A program made the translations under genes and the position numbers. From the NCBI RefSeq assembly GCF_001941625.1, contig NZ_CP016076.1, forward strand, positions 3,782,001 through 3,846,000: a stretch of DNA of 64,000 bases, given 5' to 3'. The DNA is from Actinoalloteichus fjordicus (GTDB lineage Bacteria; Actinomycetota; Actinomycetes; Mycobacteriales; Pseudonocardiaceae). Under the pieces are notes generated by a model. The model was not told where the DNA came from, searched no databases, and was given only the letters and a program-made list of their open reading frames with translations. This document shows, in pieces, positions 40,373 to 48,909 of the stretch; positions within the stretch are counted from its first letter, which is position 1; every line of letters starts with the position of its first letter.

Positions 40373-41896
40373 TCAGCCTCCACAGGAGCGACTTCCGGGT
40401 GTCTCTCTCAGTGTCCCGTCAGGTGCGGACATGGCGAGGACCGTCACGACACCCTTCTGCTCCTCCTCCGCAATCGTCAGGATCGGAATCGACTTGTTGA
40501 TCGGGTTGCCTTCGTCGTCGAAGGAGAGACAGCCACTCGCTCCCTTGACGGTGTTACCGCCCTTCATGTGGAAGAGCATTCGGCCGACGTCCTCGCCCGT
40601 GATGTCGAGTTCCGCCGTGGTCTCGCTGTCGCCCAGCGCCGCGACCATGGCGTGGGTGATCACCAGCACCGCGTCGTGGCCCATCATCGCCCGACCGTCG
40701 TCGGTCGGGTTCCCGAAGCGTTTGCTGTAGGCCCCACCCGGTTCGAAGCGCTCGAGCGACTCCCGATTCACGGCCTGGTTGACCTCTTTCACGGCGCCGG
40801 GGTGGGCCAGACCGGTGTAGAGCACCTGGATGTTCTTCATCGCCGCCACGCCCGTCAACTCCTCGGCGGTGAGGTTGCTGAGGTCGTCGCCCGTCATGAC
40901 AGTGATCGACTTGTCGTCGCAGACCGGCTCGGCGCCAAGCCGCTGCACCATGCGTACCAGCTCTTCCGAGCGGCCGGCGAACAGGAGGGCGAGTTCCTCC
41001 CGAGCGTCGGTGCACACCTGACCGGGTACCTGGTGAATCTCGTTCTCCCACCTCTCATTGTCGGACCCGTACGAAATGATCAGGTCTTGGCCAGCTTCGC
41101 CGACGGACTCTTCGAAAGCATCAGCGAGGGTTTGTGCATAGTGATTGCTCCCTCTGATGTCCCGGATGATCATCATTTCGGTGTGCCCCTGGAGTTTGAG
41201 GTGGTTGACTGCGGCCAGTGCCTGGTCGGCGTTGGTCGGGGCGACACGGACGAAGTTCTCGATGGGCGGCTCGAAGTCGGCGGTCATCGTGCTCGCCACG
41301 ATGGCCAGTCGCTCCTCCGAGAGTTTCTCGACCGCCGCGATGTTCTGCTCCTCACTGGGGCCGAGCCCCGCCACCGCCACCAGTCTGTCCTCGGTGCGCT
41401 GGCGCTTCGCCAGTTCCGCCACCGTGTGCTCCCAATGCTGCGCGGTGCTTCCAGTGTTCGCGATGAGCAGGCGGATCTTCGGCGCCCGTTCGCTGTTGTG
41501 CCGTCTCAGCGCGTCATACGCGCCCTGGAGCTCATCGAGCACCGCTTTCCTGGTGTTGGAGTCCGCGTCCGTCAGGGTGAAGGACGTCATGTAGGCGATG
41601 CTGTAGTACGTCGTGTTGCGCTCGTGCGCCTCATCGATCACCTCGTCGTTCGCCACCTTGATGAGGTCGAAGACCCTCTCATACTCCTCGTACTCATCGC
41701 CGAAACCGACCCCGCCGTCCGTGACGCCGACGCACTCGCCGGCATCCCCGAGCCTCTTCAGCCCGGACGGTCCGCAGGACTGGCTCATCTCAAAGAGCAG
41801 CCACGTCCCCACTATGCCGACGACCGCCAACACGGAACCCACGACGAGCAGGATGAAGCGTTTGCGGAGCACGTCCAGGCGTGCCTTGATGCGCAT
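40373..41896 (-). CDS. Membrane-anchored type-1 periplasmic-binding-protein receptor
   Basis: A 507-residue protein. Residues 14-35 form one hydrophobic anchor (FILLVVGSVLAVVG and on) preceded by basic residues. There is no lipobox Cys, so it should stay in the membrane with a large outer domain. The body has the Leu/Ile/Val-receptor (Peripla_BP_6) pattern: a first lobe with IRLLIANTGS, AVAGLGPSEEQNI and AIVASTMTADFE, a hinge near NFVRVAPTNADQALAA, and a second lobe with MMIIRD and VLYTGLAHPGAV. ATG 41896 has AAAGGA eight bases upstream; ATG 41920 has none. No ABC permease or ATPase of the Liv type is nearby. It follows an NTPase-like gene by 65 bases on the same strand, suggesting a two-part sensor rather than an importer. 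Confidence 0.75.
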   Translation of the reverse strand: MRIKARLDVLRKRFILLVVGSVLAVVGIVGTWLLFEMSQSCGPSGLKRLGDAGECVGVTDGGVGFGDEYEEYERVFDLIKVANDEVIDEAHERNTTYYSIAYMTSFTLTDADSNTRKAVLDELQGAYDALRRHNSERAPKIRLLIANTGSTAQHWEHTVAELAKRQRTEDRLVAVAGLGPSEEQNIAAVEKLSEERLAIVASTMTADFEPPIENFVRVAPTNADQALAAVNHLKLQGHTEMMIIRDIRGSNHYAQTLADAFEESVGEAGQDLIISYGSDNERWENEIHQVPGQVCTDAREELALLFAGRSEELVRMVQRLGAEPVCDDKSITVMTGDDLSNLTAEELTGVAAMKNIQVLYTGLAHPGAVKEVNQAVNRESLERFEPGGAYSKRFGNPTDDGRAMMGHDAVLVITHAMVAALGDSETTAELDITGEDVGRMLFHMKGGNTVKGASGCLSFDDEGNPINKSIPILTIAEEEQKGVVTVLAMSAPDGTLRETPGSRSCGG

Positions 41897-41961
41897 CGTT
41901 CGCGTCCTTTCCCATGCCATCGGTGAGGTCGGCGCTCTTCTGCGGGGGGTTCACTTCTCCA

Positions 41962-44004
41962 TCAGGGGGACGTGGCGGGGGAGGTGCGCCAGTAGCGGTA
42001 GCGCTCGGCTTCGTCCAGCAGCACGACGACGTCGCGGCCGCTGAGCCGGGTGAGCTGACCGAAACCGTCGGCCAGTGTCTCCTTGAGTCGCCTGCGCGGA
42101 TCGGCCAGCGGATCGCACCACACCCAGCGCGCCGCCACCAGGCCACGGACCAGCGCGGTGACGGTGACCTCGGAATCGGCGGGGACTGCGGCCAGCAGTC
42201 CGGCGAACAGGGTACGCGGGCCGTCTCCCGGGGCGAACCGGTTGGGTGCGGTGGTGATCACGTTGAACGAGGCGACCCACGCGGTGGCGTGCTGTTCGCC
42301 GAACCGCCCGGCCAGGTGACCGGTCACCTTTTCCAACTGCCCGGCGGCCAACCGGTGGTACATCTCGTGGGTTGGGTTGCCCGTCTCCCGGAAGTGCTCG
42401 GCGAGCTCCTCGTGCACCGTGGTCCAGTCGTCCGCCCGCTCGGCCAGACGCCACAGCAGGAGACGCCGCAGCCAGGGATGCAGCGAAGGGGCTTCGTCGG
42501 GTGCCTCACCGCCGTCACCCGTCCACGGCGCGAGCAGCCAGCGGGCGCGCAGCTCGTTGAAGAGCCTGGCGAACTTGCTGTGCAGCCGGATGGCGCTCGA
42601 CAGGTCCCGGGCCGCGGCGCACCTGACCAGCAGGTCGACATCGTCCGGTGCGAAGCCACGGAGCAGCTGGCGCAGCGCGCTGTCGACGAGCCTCGGGCCG
42701 GTCTCGGCGTCCGGAACGGAGGCTCCGTCGCCGGTCCGGTCGTCAGGGTGTTCGGTGGCCCGCAGCGTGCGGTCGGGGAGGGCGCGCAGCCAGACGTCCT
42801 GCTCCGGACCGTCGTTGCCGGGCATGCCCTGCTGGGTGATCACCGTCAGCACGTCCTGGACGGCGCGAGGCATGCCACCGGTCAGCCGGTGCACGAACGG
42901 AGCGAGGTGCAGACACCGCGCCAATGCCGGACTTGAGGGGGCGGCGAGTTCCATGCGCACCCGCACCTCGTCAGGGCTGAGATCGCGCAGCCGGACCGGG
43001 TACCACCAGGAGTCCTCCGACTCCAGCCACGGACGGCGTCGTTCCCCCCAGTCGTCGAGTGAGACGTAGTCGGGTTCGAGTGGTCTGCGCCAGGGCCACT
43101 GGTCGCCGGTGGAAGGGCCCCAGCGGGGCAGCCAGCGGTGCGCCGAGACGACCACCGTCAGGGGGTCGGCCCGGCCCCCTCCGCGAAGCGCGTCCTCATG
43201 CCGTGTGCGGATCAGCAGATCGAGGAAGTGACGGCCGCCGGCGGTATCCGCGTCCTCCAGCAGCAGCAGGAACGAGTGCGGGCGGAAGGGGCTGTCCGCA
43301 CGCTCCCGCAGATCCGCGAGAAAGGCCGAGAACAGCATTTGGTCCAGCTTCCTCTGTTCCTCCGTGTCGCCGCTGTGCCGCCAGTTGCTGAGTTCTGCCA
43401 GGGCCCGCCAGCCGTTGCTGTCCTGCGTCAGCCGGTGTTCCCCGTACCAGCGCACCGGGCCGCTGAAGCCACGAAGGTACGACCGTGTGCTGCGGCTCAG
43501 CCGCTTGAGGAGCTCGACCACCAGTTCCGACGCACCCTCCGGGGCACCCAAGGAGTGATCCGCCACCTTCGCGAAGGCGGCCAGGTAGTTGCCGTCATAC
43601 CGCTCCTCCGCCTTCCGCTCGAACTGCTTGAGCGACTGCTTGATCGCTGATTCGCTCTGCTTTCGGCTCAACTCCGAGTAGTCGTTGTCGGAGGCCAACA
43701 GCCCGAGGCGGAGCCTCGGCAGTGTGACGCGACTGTAAGCGGGGTTGTGGCTCTCCAGGCGGAAAGCGAGCGCGCCGAGCACGTGGCGGGGCAGAAGCGA
43801 CTTCTGACGTCCGAGGTTGAGGTATGCGAACGGATGCTCCTCTCCGTACTTCTCGACGAGCGACGCATGCATCTCGCTGGAGCCGCTGCCCGGAGGGCCG
43901 AGCATGATGGTGACGGGTCGCTCGGCGCCCGGTTTGTCGAGGCACTCGCCGACCAGGGAGATGATGGCTCCCCGACTTCTCGCATCGGTCGGAAGTGTCA
44001 CCAT
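41962..44004 (-). CDS. P-loop NTPase-like protein with degenerate Walker A
   Basis: A 680-residue soluble protein starting at ATG 44004 with AGGGGG five bases upstream. Residues 36-43 read GPPGSGSS; Ser42 stands where Walker A has Lys. A Walker B-like FLLLLEDAD is at 245-253, and a sensor-like LTVVVSAHRWLP follows. The rest is helical with a WH-like middle (LTGGMPRAVQDVLTVI), as in AAA/STAND-type proteins. No transmembrane segment is seen. It is followed by the membrane-anchored binding-protein gene. The missing lysine makes normal ATP hydrolysis doubtful: it may bind nucleotide weakly or be a regulatory pseudo-ATPase. I do not recognise a named family and infer only a sensing or signalling link with its partner. 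Confidence 0.7.
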   Translation of the reverse strand: MVTLPTDARSRGAIISLVGECLDKPGAERPVTIMLGPPGSGSSEMHASLVEKYGEEHPFAYLNLGRQKSLLPRHVLGALAFRLESHNPAYSRVTLPRLRLGLLASDNDYSELSRKQSESAIKQSLKQFERKAEERYDGNYLAAFAKVADHSLGAPEGASELVVELLKRLSRSTRSYLRGFSGPVRWYGEHRLTQDSNGWRALAELSNWRHSGDTEEQRKLDQMLFSAFLADLRERADSPFRPHSFLLLLEDADTAGGRHFLDLLIRTRHEDALRGGGRADPLTVVVSAHRWLPRWGPSTGDQWPWRRPLEPDYVSLDDWGERRRPWLESEDSWWYPVRLRDLSPDEVRVRMELAAPSSPALARCLHLAPFVHRLTGGMPRAVQDVLTVITQQGMPGNDGPEQDVWLRALPDRTLRATEHPDDRTGDGASVPDAETGPRLVDSALRQLLRGFAPDDVDLLVRCAAARDLSSAIRLHSKFARLFNELRARWLLAPWTGDGGEAPDEAPSLHPWLRRLLLWRLAERADDWTTVHEELAEHFRETGNPTHEMYHRLAAGQLEKVTGHLAGRFGEQHATAWVASFNVITTAPNRFAPGDGPRTLFAGLLAAVPADSEVTVTALVRGLVAARWVWCDPLADPRRRLKETLADGFGQLTRLSGRDVVVLLDEAERYRYWRTSPATSP

Positions 44005-44449
44005 GGCGTCCCCCTAACCCCTCGTCTGCCGCCCGGGCGGCCGTCCACAGCATAGCCACGCAAAGTCGGCGAGATGCTCAATTCACGTTTCTCGAACAGG
44101 AATCCGCTGCGTCGCCTGGTTGACCAGCCGATGCCGGGGAGACATGCGACTGCGTGCCGGTGGCGGAGGCGTTTCCCAAGGCCAGCGATCCCCGCTCCGA
44201 ATAGTCCCGCCAACCCTCCCGACTCGCTAGCCGCACAAACCGTAGCTCTCGGGCATCCTCGCGACAGCTCGAGACAGGCACCGGAGGCATCCCGCTTCGG
44301 CAGGCCGGGAAGTTGTTCTCGCAAACAATCAATCACGTCCTCGGGAGTCCGAGACCGCTTCAGGTTGCCGGACCGCTCGGTCAAGATGGCATCCCTGGCC
44401 ACAAGAATAAGTGATGACCTATAAAGAATTCTTAGAAAATGTCGAACCG
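44005..44449. other. Intergenic region upstream of the NTPase-like gene
   Basis: About 440 bases without a supportable gene. It contains the AGGGGG ribosome site for the NTPase-like gene. Minus-strand open frames here lack a start with ribosome site and similarity. Bases 44395-44480 are A+T-rich and could hold the promoter or the scar of the recombinase remnant. Confidence 0.4.
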
Positions 44450-45050
44450 GCCCTCGGGGTTTCGCGGGGAAGAAACACTGATAAATCGAAATCAGGGGCC
44501 GCGCCAAGGCTGCGGGCCCGGCAATCACAGTCCGCCCCCTTTTGTGTGTAACGGAGATCAAGGCGGAGTTCCGCAGAGAGCCGCCCGAGTTTCACCGGGT
44601 CGGCGCCCGACAGTGCCTCTCCCACATCGCCGAGCGAGTCGACCATGGCGTGCCGCGACGTCCTCGGGATCGAGCAGTGTCTCGTGTCGCGTCCACCGAC
44701 CGAACACAGCAAACCCGGTGTACCGAGGATTGTCGAGAATCACGCGCACCGTGCTCGCCTGCTGGCCGTCGGCGAGCCGATGCCGGTTCCGCTCCGGCTT
44801 ACGCGCCAAAGGACAGGCAATGCGATCGCGGTTCAACGCTGCCGCGATCGCCCGGTCCCCCTTCCCGTCGGAGGTACTCGGCGAAGATCCGGCGCACGAC
44901 CTCGGCCCGGAAGGCGCGCGGCGCGGCGCTGGAGAAACATCGGCAAGTGCACAGTGCGAGCACTGTGCACCTTCCCACCAGGCATCGCTCGTGAAGCCCG
45001 CCGACCGCCGGGATCCCCGCCTGCCCCTCTCTGTCGATCGAAGGACTGGA
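44450..45050 (-). pseudogene. Broken large serine recombinase
   Basis: Three minus-strand pieces in different frames match the recombinase and C-terminal parts of large serine recombinases. They are AEVVRRIFAEYL (about 44940), then GDRAIAAALNRDRIACP and STVRVILDNPRYTGFAVFGR (about 44700-44870), then GDVGEALSGADPVKL with LRLDLRY (about 44540-44650). At least two frameshifts and an internal deletion separate them. The N-terminal catalytic resolvase domain with its serine is missing. The fragment abuts the stop of the ABC transporter gene at 45060. It shows that a phage or integrative element once used this spot. No attachment-site repeats were found. Confidence 0.8.
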
Positions 45051-45059
45051 TCGCGACAT

Positions 45060-46790
45060 TCATCTCCCCGAGGTGAGACGCCACCCTCTTGCCCTGCTCC
45101 TGCTCCGCCAGAACTCCTGATAGGGGCCCGGCACCTCGACGAGCTCCTCATGCCTGCCCTGCTGGACGATCCGCCCTTCATCCAACATCAGGATCTGGTC
45201 CGCCCTGGTCACCGTGTTCAGACGGTGTGCGATCACGAGCAGAGCCCTGTCCTGTGCCAGCTTCGACACCGCAGCCTGGATGATCGCGTCGTTCTCCGGG
45301 TCCAGTGAGGCGGTGGCCTCGTCGAGGATCACGATCGGGGAGTTCTTCAGCAGCGCGCGGGCAATCGAGATCCGCTGCCGCTGTCCCCCGGAGAGCCGGG
45401 CTCCTCCCTCCCCCACCGTGGTCTCCCAGCCCTCGGGGAGCTCGGCGATCAGCTCGTCGAGACCCGCAAGGGTGGCGGCGGCACGCAGTTCGTCCTCACC
45501 CGCGTCCAACCGCCCGATGAGGACGTTGTCCCGCACGGTGCCCTCGAACAGGTAGACGTCCTGGAACACCGTGGAGACGAGCGGAGTGAGGGCTTCCGTA
45601 CCGATGTCGGTGACGGGGATCCCTCCGATCCGGACTGCGCCCGCGTCGACGTCCCAGAAGCGTGCGAGCAGCCTCGCGACCGTGGTCTTCCCCGAGCCGG
45701 AGGGGCCGACCAGCGCGGTGAGTCCCCGAGCAGGCATCCGGAAAGACACATCGGTCAGCACCGGCGAGCCGTCGTAGCCGAAACCGACGCCGTCGAACTC
45801 GACATCCGTGCACGCGGGCAGCCTCGGTGTCGCGGGCTCGGGCAGCGTCGGTTCTCGGATCACCCGGTCCACCTCGTTCAGGGCATTGGACGAGAGCCGT
45901 AGTGCTGCGGAGAGGTCAGCGGCCACCATCATCGGCTCGATGAACCGCGCGACGAGTACGGCCACGGCCAGCATGGTCGGCACGTCAAGTGTGCTCCCCA
46001 TGACGAACGTCACCCCGAGCACGAGCACGACCGCGAAGCTCGCGCGCACCATGAAGCCGAATCCGGTGAGGCCCGGAAGGCTGCGCCAGATCATCGAGCG
46101 ATCGATGTCACGTTGCGTGCGCAGAGCCTCGTCGAGCATCCGGGTGCCGCGGCCTTCCTGTCCGAAAGCACGCAGGACCGGTTGATTCCTGGTGAACTCC
46201 AGCACGCGGTTGGCCGAATCGACCATCGCCCCGCCTCTGGCGGCGTCGGCTCGCTGCACGACGTCCGAGGCCCATTTCGCCACCAGGGCCAGGATCGGCG
46301 CGAAGAGCGTCATCACCAGCGCGAGCCGCCAGTCGAAGAGGTACATCGCGGCGATCGCCGCCATCGGACTGAGCACTCCGTTGCACAGTGGGCGCAACAG
46401 GTGCGCGGGCACCGTCATCACACCCATCACATGCTGATTGCTCGTCCGAGTCAACTCGCCGACCCTCGCGGGGTTGAACCAGCCCAGCGGAAGTCGGGCG
46501 ATTGCATCACCCAGTCGGTGGTGCAGGCGCCTGGCAATGTCCGAACCGACGCGGAATCCTCGTTTCTGAGCGCTGAACTGGGCGACGACGGCGGCGGCTG
46601 CCGCCACGACCATGCCGGTGAGCGGCAGCAAGGCCGACTCCGGCGAAGGCCCTAGCAGCGCGCGCAGCACCGGCACCAGGGTCGCAAAGGCGATGCCCTG
46701 CAACAGCGCGGCGACGACCAGTAGTGCCAGCAGCCTGCGCAAGGCCGCAGCGTGCGCGGGCCCGAGCACCGCGAACAGTTGACGAATCAC
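45060..46790 (-). CDS. ABC half-transporter (TM-NBD fusion), siderophore-transporter type
   Basis: A 576-residue half-transporter. The N-terminal membrane domain has about six helices (residues 20-300) and the C-terminal ATPase shows Walker A GPSGSGKTT, signature LSGGQRQR and Walker B IVILDEATASLDPEND. The start is GTG 46790, which overlaps the stop of the preceding half-transporter (GTGA), so the two are coupled and probably form a heterodimer. Length and features fit the IrtA/IrtB-YbtP/YbtQ group that handles metal-chelate siderophores, though general drug exporters of this shape exist. No siderophore-interacting FAD domain is fused. Last gene of a four-gene operon. Confidence 0.88.
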   Translation of the reverse strand: MIRQLFAVLGPAHAAALRRLLALLVVAALLQGIAFATLVPVLRALLGPSPESALLPLTGMVVAAAAAVVAQFSAQKRGFRVGSDIARRLHHRLGDAIARLPLGWFNPARVGELTRTSNQHVMGVMTVPAHLLRPLCNGVLSPMAAIAAMYLFDWRLALVMTLFAPILALVAKWASDVVQRADAARGGAMVDSANRVLEFTRNQPVLRAFGQEGRGTRMLDEALRTQRDIDRSMIWRSLPGLTGFGFMVRASFAVVLVLGVTFVMGSTLDVPTMLAVAVLVARFIEPMMVAADLSAALRLSSNALNEVDRVIREPTLPEPATPRLPACTDVEFDGVGFGYDGSPVLTDVSFRMPARGLTALVGPSGSGKTTVARLLARFWDVDAGAVRIGGIPVTDIGTEALTPLVSTVFQDVYLFEGTVRDNVLIGRLDAGEDELRAAATLAGLDELIAELPEGWETTVGEGGARLSGGQRQRISIARALLKNSPIVILDEATASLDPENDAIIQAAVSKLAQDRALLVIAHRLNTVTRADQILMLDEGRIVQQGRHEELVEVPGPYQEFWRSRSRARGWRLTSGR

Positions 46791-48517
46791 GCCGAGAGCT
46801 CCTCTTCTGGTGCCGCCGAGGCGGGGGCGAGCTGTGCCTGCCACATTCGCGCGTACCGGCCTCGGGTGGAGAGCAGCTCTTCGTGGCTGCCACGTTCGAC
46901 CACACGACCTCCGTCGAGCACGAGGATCTGGTCCGCCTGGGTGATCGTGGCGAGTCGATGCGCGATCACCAGCAGGGTCCGACGCGCGGTGAGCGCGGAC
47001 AAGGCATCCTGGATCTGGGCCTCCGCGTGCGGGTCGGCCAATGCGGTCGCCTCGTCCAGGATGAGCAACGGAGTGTCGGCAAGCAGCGCTCGCGCGATGG
47101 ACAGACGTTGAGCCTCGCCACCGGAGAGACGAAGCTCTGTGCCGATCACCGAGTCGTATCCGCGTGGCGCGGCGAGTATCCGCTCGTGAATCCGCGCGGC
47201 CTCCGCCGCCGCCCGCACCTCGTCCTCGGTCGCCTCCGGTCGGCCCAGTCGGATGTTCTCCAGCACCGACATACGCAGCAGTGCCACGTCCTGGAAGACG
47301 AAGCCGACGTTGCGATACAACGTCGTGCTGTCCAACGCCCGGACGTCCGTGCCGCCCAAGGTGATGGAGCCCTTGGTGACGTCGAAGAACCGTGCCACCA
47401 GCATGGCCAGCGTCGACTTGCCTGCCCCCGACGGGCCGACGAGCGCGGTGACGGTGCCGGGGCGCAGTTCAAGGTTCACTCCGCGCAGCACCTCGTCGGA
47501 GTCCGCGTCATAAGAGAAGCCGACATCCTCGATTCGCACCCCGATTCCTTCGGGTTGCCGAGGCTGCGCGGGCTGCGAGAGCAGGGGCTCCGTCAGTACC
47601 TCGTTCACCGCCTGTGCCGCCGCCATCCCGCCCCGCAGGTTCTGCAGGCGCGTTCCGATCGTCGCCATGGGCGCCGCGAGGGGCGGCGCCAACAGGGCGA
47701 AGGACACGATGGCTGCGGCGGGCATCCAGCCTGCGATGACCATCACGGTTCCCGTGGACATCACCAGGATGAGCACCGCCGGAGCGGAGACGACCAGCTG
47801 CGACGCGGTCGTGATCGTCGTGGTGCGGCCTGCCCAGGTGCTGAAGAAGTCGTGGAAGGCGTCGGCCGCAGCGAGGAAGCGTCGATGTGCACGACGGTGC
47901 TCGCCGAAGGTCTTCACCACTGCGATGCCGTCGACGAACTCCGACACGCCAGAGTTGATCTCCTGCTGCGCGCGGCCGTACTCGGCGAACTGGTCTGCGG
48001 AGCCGCCCATCGCTCGTGCGAAGAGGACGATGCCAAGCACCAACGGGATCATGCTGATCAGTGCCATGCGCCAGTCGATCAACAGGAGATACGCCATAGC
48101 CGTCAGTGGGGTGACCACCACGGATACGACGTCGAGCAGCGCGTGCGCGACCAGGTGATGCAGGCTGTGCACGTCATCGTGCAGAACCTTGCCGAGCCGG
48201 GAGGATCCTCGGGCCGCGAGGCGACCGAGCGGAACCCGACTCAACCGCTCGGCCATCCCGGTGCGGAGTGTGTGCTGCAGTCGATTGTCCGCGAGGTGAC
48301 TCACGAGGTTGGCGGCGGAGGCGAGTACCAGGGCTGTGCCGGTCGCGGCGACCCCGATGACCGCCAAGGGCCATACGTCCGTGTCCGAACGCTGTCCGAG
48401 CAGTGCCCTGCCGATCTCGGACACCATGATGAGCGGAATCACCGCAAGCACCGCGGCCAGTGCCTGAAGCATCATCGCGGTCGCCAATGCGCCGCGGATC
48501 GTTCTCAACAGCGTCAT
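46787..48517 (-). CDS. ABC half-transporter (TM-NBD fusion), partner of the downstream one
   Basis: A 576-residue half-transporter with an N-terminal six-helix domain and C-terminal ATPase: Walker A GPSGAGKST, signature LSGGEAQR and Walker B LLILDEATALADPHAE. The DEATA-ADP wording in place of DEATSALD is typical of the IrtB/YbtQ side of siderophore-type heterodimers. ATG 48517 is chosen for GGAG eight bases upstream and because it overlaps the stop of the preceding small gene (ATGA). The frame is open to 48640 but the extra residues look non-coding. Import of a metal-loaded chelator is the favoured role, export of a drug the alternative. Confidence 0.88.
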   Translation of the reverse strand: MTLLRTIRGALATAMMLQALAAVLAVIPLIMVSEIGRALLGQRSDTDVWPLAVIGVAATGTALVLASAANLVSHLADNRLQHTLRTGMAERLSRVPLGRLAARGSSRLGKVLHDDVHSLHHLVAHALLDVVSVVVTPLTAMAYLLLIDWRMALISMIPLVLGIVLFARAMGGSADQFAEYGRAQQEINSGVSEFVDGIAVVKTFGEHRRAHRRFLAAADAFHDFFSTWAGRTTTITTASQLVVSAPAVLILVMSTGTVMVIAGWMPAAAIVSFALLAPPLAAPMATIGTRLQNLRGGMAAAQAVNEVLTEPLLSQPAQPRQPEGIGVRIEDVGFSYDADSDEVLRGVNLELRPGTVTALVGPSGAGKSTLAMLVARFFDVTKGSITLGGTDVRALDSTTLYRNVGFVFQDVALLRMSVLENIRLGRPEATEDEVRAAAEAARIHERILAAPRGYDSVIGTELRLSGGEAQRLSIARALLADTPLLILDEATALADPHAEAQIQDALSALTARRTLLVIAHRLATITQADQILVLDGGRVVERGSHEELLSTRGRYARMWQAQLAPASAAPEEELSA

Positions 48518-48909
48518 CGGCTTGTCTCCGGCTCCTGGTGTCGGTCTTGGCAGGGGGTTCTCGTCCACGCAGCCGCTCTCCCGGGCTCGGACGCTGGTCC
48601 GGTCGGCGGTCCGGAGATCGGACGACAGCCCCGGCGACACGGGCAGCCGAGGCGCCCCGGCGCGGCGATCATCTGCGTTCTTCCAGTGCCCGGCCCGTGT
48701 CTGCGGAGGAAGAGCGTCCTGTCATCGCCCCACCCGCCGCGCGTCACGTCCGTGATCAGCTCGGCCGCTGACATCCGCATCCCTTCGACCGAGGGAAGGA
48801 GGCATTTCCTGATCATTTCGTCGATCGTGTCGCCGTTCGCGCTCCGCCACCGTCCACTGAGGATGGCGGTCGTCAGGTCGGCCACGCACAACCGGCCCGT
48901 GCTCAGCAC
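48514..48909 (-). CDS. Hypothetical 131-residue protein in the exporter operon
   Basis: Starts at GTG 48909, seven bases inside the end of the MFS gene, and ends as ATGA with the next ABC gene. Overlaps at both ends with real genes are the main reason to accept it. Residues 10-70 look like a folded domain (LTTAILSGRW, AAELITDVTRGGWGDDRTLF); the C-terminal third is Pro/Arg/Gly-rich and may be disordered. No membrane segment is seen. I recognise no family. It could be a small accessory of the exporters, or a spacer frame carried by the operon. Confidence 0.5.
   Translation of the reverse strand: MLSTGRLCVADLTTAILSGRWRSANGDTIDEMIRKCLLPSVEGMRMSAAELITDVTRGGWGDDRTLFLRRHGPGTGRTQMIAAPGRLGCPCRRGCRPISGPPTGPASEPGRAAAWTRTPCQDRHQEPETSR

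Noticed and set aside
43998-44561. A 187-codon minus-strand frame upstream of the NTPase-like gene
   Set aside because: No start with ribosome site, no recognisable domain, and it runs into the recombinase fossil.
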